Shown piece after piece: positions 1 to 5,645 of a stretch of DNA of 12,641 bases (position 1 is the first letter of the stretch; the number at the start of each line of letters is the position of its first letter). This stretch comes from JAIBJP01 sp035639875. GTDB lineage: Bacteria; Actinomycetota; Thermoleophilia; Gaiellales; Gaiellaceae. Below the pieces are notes generated by a model. The model did no database searches. It saw only the letters and a list, made by a program, of their open reading frames with translations, and was not told the DNA's origin. A program made the translations under genes and the position numbers. Location: assembly GCA_035639875.1 (NCBI GenBank), contig DASQXE010000047.1:1-12641 (forward strand). The letters are read 5' to 3'.

Positions 1-1
1 G

Positions 2-487
2 CACGGGCTCGAGGGGTATGCGACGGAGGCCGCGTGGGGGCGCCCGGCCGGGCGCGTGCGCGCGGTGCTGCGCAGCGACGGGAGCGCTTGGCTCGTGGTC
101 GGCCGCGAGCAACGCGTCGTCTCACTCGACGACATCGCCTGGGTCGACCATTCGCTTAACCGCGTCCGCCTGCGGCTGTCGGCCGAGCAGCTCGCGAACG
201 CTCCTCGCCTCGACCGCGCTCGAGGCGTCGCAGGCGGCTACGCGCAGGCGGTCCGCATGCTCGCCGTCCCCGCCGGCCTCCCGCCGCCCCCACGCCCGCA
301 GGCCGCGGTTGGGGGTTCGGAGCTCATCGTCCCCTTCGCAGCCCTCGCGCTTGGACTGCTCGCCACGCTCGCGGTCTTCGTCGGGGCCGATCTCTCCTGG
401 GATAGGTGGGAGTTCTCGCTCTTCGCGCTGCCCGTGGCCCTACTCGTCCTTGCCCTCGTTACGGCGAAATCGGCCGCTCGCGCGTGA
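2..487 (+). CDS. PRC-barrel protein with two C-terminal membrane segments (5'-truncated)
   Basis: The reading frame is open from the left edge, so the N-terminus is missing; 161 residues are visible. The first ~65 residues look like one PRC-barrel domain: a G-R-V stretch leading into a VL..D..WLVV strand, then VVSLDDIAWVD and RLRLSAEQLANAP, the usual strand order of the family. PRC barrels occur in RimM, in photosynthetic reaction centre H subunits and in many small actinobacterial proteins, where their ligands are mostly unknown. Two hydrophobic stretches follow (LIVPFAALALGLLATLAVFVGA and, after a short Trp/Asp/Glu-containing loop, FSLFALPVALLVLALVTA), so the barrel is probably tethered to the membrane by a hairpin. 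A GTG at 56 is an internal in-frame codon and could be mistaken for the start, but the barrel pattern begins upstream of it. The gene converges with its neighbour and overlaps it by 29 bp. A role in pilus function is not shown. Confidence 0.7.
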   Translation, partial: HGLEGYATEAAWGRPAGRVRAVLRSDGSAWLVVGREQRVVSLDDIAWVDHSLNRVRLRLSAEQLANAPRLDRARGVAGGYAQAVRMLAVPAGLPPPPRPQAAVGGSELIVPFAALALGLLATLAVFVGADLSWDRWEFSLFALPVALLVLALVTAKSAARA

Positions 488-1427
488 CGGGCCCGCGCAC
501 CCGACGGAGAAGAGGCGCGAGGCTCGTCGCAAGCTCCGCGCCCGCGAGGAGCGTCAGCGTCTCCATCCCGAGCCAGTACCAGGAGTAGAGGGTGGGATCG
601 AAGAGGAGCCGGACGGCGACGACGGCGAGCGGAACCGCCCAGACGCCGCGGATCGTCCGGCGCAGGACAAGAGCAAGTCCGATCCCCACGGCGAGCGCGG
701 CTGCGCCTTGGGCGAGGCGCAGCGTCCAGGGGAAGTCACTACCGGGCGCCAGCACGATTCGAATGGGCGCCCAGCCCTCGACCTTCCAGCGGTGCTCGAA
801 CATGCGGAACTCGCCCCCGAGGACGAACGGGAGGTAAACGGCGCCCGTGACGAGCGCTTGGGCGGCGAGACCGCGGAGCGTCTTGCGCACGGACGGAGCG
901 AGCAGGAGTACCGGAGCGCCGAGCACGCCCCAGATCTCGAGGCCAGCCGAGAGACCGACCAGGACACCGGCTCGACCCGTACGGCCACGGCGTGCCTCCA
1001 ATCCCGCGAGGACCCAGAGGAGGGGCACCGCGACCTGAGCCGGATGGCCGTAACCGTAGGCATCGGCGGTCACCCCGAGCACGACCGCGCCAAGCCCTAC
1101 GACCGTCTGGACGGCCGCCCGATGCGCGCGCCCTTCCACGAGCCTGCCGAGGACGAAGACGAGCAGAGCCGCGAGCCCCAGCTCGATCGCGAAGGCAAGG
1201 AACGAGAGGCCGCCGATCCAAGCACCGATGCGCAGCAGGACGAGCTGCAGCGGCCCGACCTGGAGAGAGGGATCGGCGAACGTGTCCGCCCAACGCGCTG
1301 AGACGAGCGTCCTCGAGGCGTCCACGAAGTACGGTAGGTCCGCCGGATCGCGTGTCCCGAAGGCTGCCACGACGGCTGCCGCGCCGAGCGGGACGAGCCA
1401 GGCGAGGAGCCCGAGGCGCTTGCCCAT
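459..1427 (-). CDS. Polytopic membrane protein, possibly GT-C-like glycosyltransferase, coupled to pilC
   Basis: This 322-residue protein has about eight hydrophobic membrane segments and a short basic C-terminal tail. An Asp-containing loop follows the first segment (VDASRTL, FADPSLQVGPLQ), and a GYGHPAQVAVPLLWVLAGLEARRGR region precedes GVLVGLSAGLEIWGVLGAPVLLL. That general layout, with an acidic first outer loop and an ARRGR..AG.LVGLS turn, resembles DUF2029/GT87-type polyprenol-dependent mannosyltransferases, but the usual Lys in the 'LK.WG' position is Glu here and I cannot confirm a catalytic site. The ATG at 1427 is preceded by AGGAG, which overlaps the pilC stop codon (TAGGAG) with a 6-bp gap between genes, so translation is probably coupled to pilC. 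This hints at a pilus-linked job such as glycosylation of surface protein, which is only an inference. It could equally be an uncharacterised membrane protein carried in the operon. Confidence 0.72.
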   Translation of the reverse strand: MGKRLGLLAWLVPLGAAAVVAAFGTRDPADLPYFVDASRTLVSARWADTFADPSLQVGPLQLVLLRIGAWIGGLSFLAFAIELGLAALLVFVLGRLVEGRAHRAAVQTVVGLGAVVLGVTADAYGYGHPAQVAVPLLWVLAGLEARRGRTGRAGVLVGLSAGLEIWGVLGAPVLLLAPSVRKTLRGLAAQALVTGAVYLPFVLGGEFRMFEHRWKVEGWAPIRIVLAPGSDFPWTLRLAQGAAALAVGIGLALVLRRTIRGVWAVPLAVVAVRLLFDPTLYSWYWLGMETLTLLAGAELATSLAPLLRRVRGPVTRERPISP

Positions 1428-1433
1428 GCGCTC

Positions 1434-2642
1434 CTACTGGACGAGCTGGAGCAGCTTGAACATGGGCATGTACATCGAGATGATGATCACGCCCACCACC
1501 ATTCCCACGCCGATCATCATGAGCGGCTCGATGACCGAGGTGAGCGTGGCGATCGAGCTGTCGACCTCGTCCTCGTAGAAGTCGGCGATCTTCGCGAGCA
1601 TCTTCTCGAGCTCACCGGTCTCCTCGCCGACGCGCACCATCTGCGAGACCATCGGCGGGAAGACCTTCTCCTCCTCGAGCGGGATGGCGATCGGCACGCC
1701 CTGGTGGACGCGCTCCCGCACGACGGCTGTCGCGTCCTCGATGAGGCTGTTCCCGGCAGTCGAGCCGGTGATCTCGAGGGAGCGGATGATGTCGACACCG
1801 GCTGCGACGAGCGTGGACAGCGTGCGCGAGAAGCGCGCCATGCCGACCTTGACGACGATCGGCCCGACGCCGAACGGAATCTTCATGCGGAAGCGGTCCC
1901 ACACGCGCCGGCCGCGCTCGGTCTTCTTGAGCCGAAAGAACCCGAAGATCAGGAGGCCGATGACGGGAAAGACGATGTAGAAGTAGCCCCGGAGGACCTT
2001 GGACATCTTCACGACGATCTGCGTGAGCGTCGGCAGGTCGCCGCCCAGCTGCTTGAAGATGTCCTCGAAGACGGGGACGAGGAACATCAGCATGCCGATG
2101 AGCACGAGCGTGGCGAAGCTCATGACCATCAGCGGGTACATCATCGCCCCCTTGACGCGACGCTTGATCCTCGTTTCCTTCTCGATCTGAAAGGCGACGC
2201 GGTCGAGGACGACGTCGAGGATGCCGGCCGCTTCTCCCGCTTCCACCATCGAGACGAAGAGCCGCGAGAAAACCCGTGGATGGCGCGCCATCGCCTCGGA
2301 CAGGAGGAGTCCCGCTTCGACGTCCCCGCGCAGCTCGGTGACGACACGGGCGAGCTTCTTGTCCTCGGTCTGCTCCTCGAGGATGACGAGCGCGGTGACG
2401 ACGTTCAGGCCGGCTTCGATCATCGTCGCGAACTGGCGCGAGAAAATCTGCAGCGACTTCGGCTTGACCTTCTTGACGGCCATGACGAAGGTCTGCGACG
2501 AGACGGCCTGCTCTTCCAGCGAGAGCGCGACGAGCCCGCGGACGCGCAGCGCTTCGCGCGCAGCGTTCGAGTCCGACGCGGTGACTTCGCCGTCGAGCTC
2601 GAGTCCCGCCGAGTTGATCGCCGTGTAGGCGTAGGACGCCAT
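1434..2642 (-). CDS. pilC: Type IV pilus platform protein PilC
   Basis: PilC is the inner-membrane platform that PilB and PilT act on to add or remove pilin subunits. The 402-residue length is normal for the family. The start MASYAYTAINSAGLELDGEVTAS is the typical PilC/GspF N-terminus, which supports the ATG at 2642. Two repeated T2SSF domains are visible: residues ~66-190 (FSRQFATMIEAGL, VFSRLFVSMVEAGEAAGILD) and ~268-392 (MARFSRTLSTLVAAGVDI, VFPPMVSQMVRVGEETGEL). Membrane segments lie at about 170-190, 220-237 and 372-395. The next gene, a polytopic membrane protein, starts 6 bp after the stop. The gene is separated from the pilT-pilP operon by an oppositely oriented minor pilin gene, so it needs its own promoter, which should lie within or upstream of the 58-bp divergent spacer. 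The Shine-Dalgarno is unusually far from the start codon; see the separate leader entry. Confidence 0.96.
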   Translation of the reverse strand: MASYAYTAINSAGLELDGEVTASDSNAAREALRVRGLVALSLEEQAVSSQTFVMAVKKVKPKSLQIFSRQFATMIEAGLNVVTALVILEEQTEDKKLARVVTELRGDVEAGLLLSEAMARHPRVFSRLFVSMVEAGEAAGILDVVLDRVAFQIEKETRIKRRVKGAMMYPLMVMSFATLVLIGMLMFLVPVFEDIFKQLGGDLPTLTQIVVKMSKVLRGYFYIVFPVIGLLIFGFFRLKKTERGRRVWDRFRMKIPFGVGPIVVKVGMARFSRTLSTLVAAGVDIIRSLEITGSTAGNSLIEDATAVVRERVHQGVPIAIPLEEEKVFPPMVSQMVRVGEETGELEKMLAKIADFYEDEVDSSIATLTSVIEPLMMIGVGMVVGVIIISMYMPMFKLLQLVQ

Positions 2643-2683
2643 TCCAGTCGTGGAATCGGCATCCCTCCTTCCCTCCTTGAGGG
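2641..2683 (-). promoter_or_regulatory. pilC translation-initiation region: tandem Shine-Dalgarno plus start-codon hairpin
   Basis: On the minus strand two tandem copies of AAGGAGGG lie at 2678-2671 and 2670-2663. The nearer copy is 20 nt from the pilC ATG (2642), too far for normal initiation. Between them is an inverted repeat, ATTCCA (2656-2651), loop CGAC, TGGAAT (2646-2641), whose 3' arm reaches into the ATG. Folding only its inner four pairs would place the start about 8 nt from the second Shine-Dalgarno. An out-of-frame ATG at 2662 lies 8 nt after the first copy. Upstream CCCTC (2683-2679) can pair with GAGGG of either copy. Sequence pattern is seen directly; the regulatory effect is inferred. 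Confidence 0.5.
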
Positions 2684-2700
2684 CAACGGCGCTCGTGCCG

Positions 2701-3498
2701 ATGACTTCTGCGGTGTTGCGGCTGAGAACTCTTCAGGTGCGCGCGCGTGGTGAGCGCGGCTTCGGCATGATCGAGCTGCTCGCCGCGATGACCGTGATGC
2801 TGATCGGCATCTTCGCGGTCTTCACCGTCTTTCAGGCCGGGATGGTGCAAATCCGGCGCGCGAGCAAGGTCACGACCGCCGCGGCCATCGGCGACGCCGA
2901 AATGGAGAAGTACCGCGCCATCCGCTTCGACTCGATCGGCCTCGCGGACACGGACGTGCTCGCCGCCGATGCGACCTACAAGGCGGACACGAGCCTCTAC
3001 AAGGCTGACACGTCCCCGACCACCACGCTCTCCGGAGCGATCACGAGCTCGACGCAGCAGACGATCACCGTCACGTCGGCGGCGGCGTTCCCCTCAGCCG
3101 GTCCTTACCTCGTCAAGATCGACAGCGAGCTCATCCTCATCACGGGCGGGGCGGGTACGACCAACTGGACCGTCTACGCCACCGGCGACCGCGGGTACCT
3201 CGGCACGACCGCAACCACCCATTCCGCGGGCGCGACCGTGACGCAGATCCAACGCGTGAACATCACCAAGTGCGGCACCGCGCCGTGCACGAACTCGGTT
3301 CCGACCAAGACGGTGACGGGCGCCGACGGCAAGGCCTACCGCGTGGACACCTACATCACGTGGAAGCAGATCACGAGCTCGGGGACGGCCACCGGCCGTC
3401 TCGTGAAGCTGGTCACTATCCTCGTGCGCGACCCGACGTCGCCCTACCGCAAGTGGGCGCGGATCTCTTCAAGCTTCGACGAGTCCACGGGCGTCTGA
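2701..3498 (+). CDS. Minor type IV prepilin (PilV/GspI-like) with inserted beta module
   Basis: From the ATG at 2701 the protein is 265 residues. It has a class III prepilin leader: a basic segment ending RARGERG, then FGMIELLAAMTVMLIGIFAVFTVF, giving cleavage after Gly20, Phe at +1 and Glu at +5, followed by the hydrophobic helix. This is the PilD substrate signature. The frame is open further up to a GTG at 2650, but that would run through the pilC ribosome site and give an unusually long leader; TTG at 2716 or GTG at 2737 are also possible because no clear Shine-Dalgarno marks the start. Beyond the helix are a direct repeat of YKADTS (residues 93-98 and 100-105), a Thr/Ser-rich module at ~107-180, and a CGTAPC pair that may form a disulfide. 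It is larger than the major pilin, as expected for a tip or minor subunit. It is transcribed opposite to pilC and the pilP-like gene on either side. Confidence 0.85.
   Translation: MTSAVLRLRTLQVRARGERGFGMIELLAAMTVMLIGIFAVFTVFQAGMVQIRRASKVTTAAAIGDAEMEKYRAIRFDSIGLADTDVLAADATYKADTSLYKADTSPTTTLSGAITSSTQQTITVTSAAAFPSAGPYLVKIDSELILITGGAGTTNWTVYATGDRGYLGTTATTHSAGATVTQIQRVNITKCGTAPCTNSVPTKTVTGADGKAYRVDTYITWKQITSSGTATGRLVKLVTILVRDPTSPYRKWARISSSFDESTGV
2977..3015 (+). repeat. Two-copy 21-bp tandem repeat in the minor pilin gene (YKADTS)
   Basis: The codons for YKADTS at 2977-2994 recur at 2998-3015, separated by one Leu codon, so the unit period is 21 bp. The copies differ at only a few bases, suggesting a recent in-frame duplication at the junction between the pilin helix region and the following beta module. 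Confidence 0.75.
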
Positions 3499-3502
3499 CC
3501 AC

Positions 3503-3520
3503 GGCCCTCCGGTCAGGGCC
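3503..3520. terminator. Short inverted repeat between convergent minor pilin and pilP-like genes
   Basis: GGCCCT (3503-3508) and AGGGCC (3515-3520) form a perfect 6-bp stem with a 6-nt loop, 5 bp after the minor pilin stop codon. The two genes converge here with only 43 bp between them. On the plus strand AAAAC follows instead of a T-run, so if it terminates transcription it is an imperfect intrinsic terminator, possibly acting on both strands. Confidence 0.4.
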
Positions 3521-3541
3521 AAAACAGGCCGCGGCGCTCGG

Positions 3542-4144
3542 TTAGGCGCCTGCGAGGCTGACGAGCTTGATCGCGTAGCGGGCGCCGTCGTCGGCCTGGA
3601 GGACGAGCGTCTCCCCCACGTTGATCGAGATGGTGGCGTCGCCATTCGAGAAGCTGCCGGAGACCAGCCCGATGGTCGCCGCCTGCGCGTTCACCGCGAC
3701 GAGCTTGAACGTCGGATCGCTGGCCGGGAACGAGTCTCCGATGGCGAGATCCTCAGACGTGCCGTTGACCTCGATCGTGGCGGCCGTGGTGCCCACGGCC
3801 TGCGAGCCGCTCGACGAGCGGGCCGCGGTGAACGGATCCCGGCCGAAGAAGCGGCTGAACGAGAGCAACTGCCCCTCCAGGGGCTCCGGCTGAACGTCGC
3901 TATCGGGGAGGGGCCCCTCCGAGGCCGACGTAGTCGTTCCTAGGCCCGGCGTCGTCGCGGTCCCCGGAGGAGGCGTCGTGATGGGGAGTGGGGTCTCGGA
4001 CGCGCCCCCGCGCACAGCCTTGTACGTCTTTGGCCCCTGCCATGCCATCAGGGCGACGAGCACGAGGCCGGCGACGACGACGAAGATCTTCTGCTTGCGC
4101 TCCTTTTGGGCGCGGAGAACGGCTTCGGTGGACGGCTTCGCCAC
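3542..4144 (-). CDS. PilP/GspC-like type IV pilus assembly protein
   Basis: The protein has 200 residues: a basic cytoplasmic N-terminus, one membrane segment (~20-35, IFVVVAGLVLVALMAW), a Pro/Thr/Gly linker (~48-90) and a small beta-rich C-terminal domain. RDPF (102-105) followed by strand-like repeats, including an INVGETLVLQADDGARYAIKLV ending, resembles the homology region of PilP and GspC. In diderm bacteria PilP links PilN-PilO to the secretin PilQ. Position supports the role: it is the last gene after pilM, pilN and pilO, and its GTG start shares one base with the pilO stop codon (TAGTG). Unlike proteobacterial PilP, which is a lipoprotein, it has a transmembrane anchor and no lipobox Cys. 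No secretin gene is in this window. Sequence similarity is weak, so the PilP label rests on architecture and gene order. Confidence 0.68.
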   Translation of the reverse strand: MAKPSTEAVLRAQKERKQKIFVVVAGLVLVALMAWQGPKTYKAVRGGASETPLPITTPPPGTATTPGLGTTTSASEGPLPDSDVQPEPLEGQLLSFSRFFGRDPFTAARSSSGSQAVGTTAATIEVNGTSEDLAIGDSFPASDPTFKLVAVNAQAATIGLVSGSFSNGDATISINVGETLVLQADDGARYAIKLVSLAGA

Positions 4145-4812
4145 TATCCCACCCCTCCTGCCGCCTGTGCGCCGAGATCAGCCGTCGACGTGCCGGGCGT
4201 CGTCTCGGTGCTCGTCGGCAGCGGCGCAGGCGTCGTGGCCACTGCGTGCGAGTTTTCGTCGTAGACGTACGCGGACACGACCACCACCGCCTCGATGTGC
4301 GGAAACTTCCGAATCGGATCCTCGTGCAGGTCGAGGTTGTCCAAGGTGAAGAAGCGACCCTGGGAAGCCAGCTTCCCGTCCTGTACTGACACGAGGTTGC
4401 GCAGGCGGAAGAGAAAGTCCGTGAGGTCGTAGTAGTTGCCCTCGTACGTCATGCTGATGGGCAGGATCCGGTAGCTCTCGCCGCTCACGAAGTCCTGCGG
4501 CGCAATCGTCTTGAACGTGACGCCGGTGGATTCGGCGACTGAGTTGATTTGCAGGATGATCCCCGGCATGTCGTCGCGGTCGGGCATCGCCTTCGTGAGC
4601 TGGAACAGATCGGCGACCTTGATCTTCGTCGTGGCCTCGCTCGGCCTCGACGCGAGCTTGGCCGCCCGCACCTGCGTATCCAGCTCGGCCACCCGATCCG
4701 CGAGCCGCCCCGCTTCCGCGCGCTTCGGGCGGATGACGATGAAGTAGCTCACGGCGGTCGCGATCACGAGTGCGATCGCGACGATCGGCCAAATCGGAAC
4801 CTGCTTTTTCAC
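4144..4812 (-). CDS. pilO: Type IV pilus alignment protein PilO
   Basis: Taking the GTG at 4812 gives 222 residues, close to the family norm. The start overlaps the pilN stop by four bases (GTGA), a common coupling arrangement; the frame is open further upstream but only as a shadow of pilN. Domains: a short basic N-terminus, a membrane helix (~7-27, IWPIVAIALVIATAVSYFIVI), a short coiled-coil (~30-52), then a ferredoxin-like PilO core (~84-190) with the family-typical NYYDLTDFLFRLRNL segment (126-140) and a final strand PHIEAVVVVSAYVY. The last ~30 residues are a Thr/Pro/Gly-rich tail. PilO dimerises with PilN through the coiled coils and ferredoxin-like folds outside the membrane and helps set platform geometry. 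The downstream gene begins on its last base. Confidence 0.92.
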   Translation of the reverse strand: MKKQVPIWPIVAIALVIATAVSYFIVIRPKRAEAGRLADRVAELDTQVRAAKLASRPSEATTKIKVADLFQLTKAMPDRDDMPGIILQINSVAESTGVTFKTIAPQDFVSGESYRILPISMTYEGNYYDLTDFLFRLRNLVSVQDGKLASQGRFFTLDNLDLHEDPIRKFPHIEAVVVVSAYVYDENSHAVATTPAPLPTSTETTPGTSTADLGAQAAGGVG

Positions 4813-5627
4813 GCCTCGCCTCGCAGGTTTCCGTTGATCGTGAACACGACCTGGTTCGGATCGTCTTTGGAGACACCCGCCTGCTCGAGATTCACCGCGG
4901 CGAGCTCGGGGATGACCGAGAGCCGGGACATGAACTCGGCCACGCTCGCTTCGCTGGTCGTGTGCCCGGTGATGGTAATCCCCTTCGGGAGTGCGCCGTC
5001 CACGAGGGCGGCGGCCCCGGGGGCACCCGGGGAGCTGCCGCTGATGGACTCGAGAGTGACGTCGCTCGGGATGACGAGCGCTATCTCGCGGAGGACGCGA
5101 TCCCAAGCGAGGCGCTTGCCGAGCGCGGTCCCGAGCGCGGTCGTGCGCCCGACGCGCTCCTGCGCGAGAGCAGCGGCCTTGTCGTCGATCGACTGCTGCG
5201 CGGGTGGCGTCTGGTAGGCGGCGAGCTCCGCGCGCAAGTCCTCGACCTGGCCTTGCTTCTTCGTCACGTCCGCGCTGGAGGACAGGTACAGGGCAGCAAG
5301 GGCCGCGAAGACGAGCACGCCCGCGAGAGCGACGAGGATGTGCGGAAGTGGGCTCTCGCGCTCTTTCGCCGGTCGCGCCTCCTCCCGGGGCAGGAGGTTG
5401 AACGCCCGCATGAGCGGGACTCCGAGGAGAGGAGGTGCTTCCCTCTCGGCGAGCGCCCCGACCTTGGCCGCCTTCGGCCCCTTGCGCCGCCTCGGCTCCT
5501 TGGGCTTCTTCGGCTCCTTTTCCTTCTTGAGCTCTTTCGGCGGTTTATCCGCCTTGGGCTCCCCAGGTTCTTTCGGCCCGCGCTTGAAGAGGTCGGAGAG
5601 CTTGATTTCCTTGTGGAGATCGACCAT
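4809..5627 (-). CDS. pilN: Type IV pilus alignment protein PilN with extended basic N-terminus
   Basis: The protein has 272 residues, longer than a typical PilN of ~180-210. The canonical part starts at about residue 73: MRAFNLLPREE contains the FNLLP (INLLP-type) motif known to insert into a groove of PilM, followed by a membrane helix (~96-116), a coiled-coil (~120-138) and a ferredoxin-like C-terminal domain ending VVFTINGNLRGEA. Ahead of it are KEIKLSDLF (residues 6-14) and a Lys/Pro/Glu-rich linker (~16-60). I kept the ATG at 5627 because the extension is open, sits 18 bp after pilM and has an ordered-looking motif, but the 18-bp spacer has no strong Shine-Dalgarno. An internal ATG at 5411 with GGAG 8 nt upstream could give a short form beginning MRAFNLLP. 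pilO overlaps its stop by four bases. Confidence 0.9.
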   Translation of the reverse strand: MVDLHKEIKLSDLFKRGPKEPGEPKADKPPKELKKEKEPKKPKEPRRRKGPKAAKVGALAEREAPPLLGVPLMRAFNLLPREEARPAKERESPLPHILVALAGVLVFAALAALYLSSSADVTKKQGQVEDLRAELAAYQTPPAQQSIDDKAAALAQERVGRTTALGTALGKRLAWDRVLREIALVIPSDVTLESISGSSPGAPGAAALVDGALPKGITITGHTTSEASVAEFMSRLSVIPELAAVNLEQAGVSKDDPNQVVFTINGNLRGEA

Positions 5628-5645
5628 GGCCGCGGGGTCCGCTTC

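Noticed and set aside
18..1301. Long plus-strand open frame of 427 codons at the left end
   Set aside because: It crosses the PRC-barrel gene out of frame and is antisense to the membrane protein gene. Its translation is Arg/Pro/Glu-rich without hydrophobic or domain structure, as expected of a GC-rich shadow frame.
2420..2662. Out-of-frame minus-strand ORF starting at the well-placed ATG 2662
   Set aside because: Although its Shine-Dalgarno spacing is ideal, the product is Arg/Ser-rich and overlaps pilC in another frame; I treat the ATG as part of the unusual leader, not as a gene.
1704..2753. Plus-strand open frame of 349 codons opposite pilC
   Set aside because: Highly charged low-complexity translation (Asp/Glu/Arg/His), antisense to an unmistakable PilC along its whole length.
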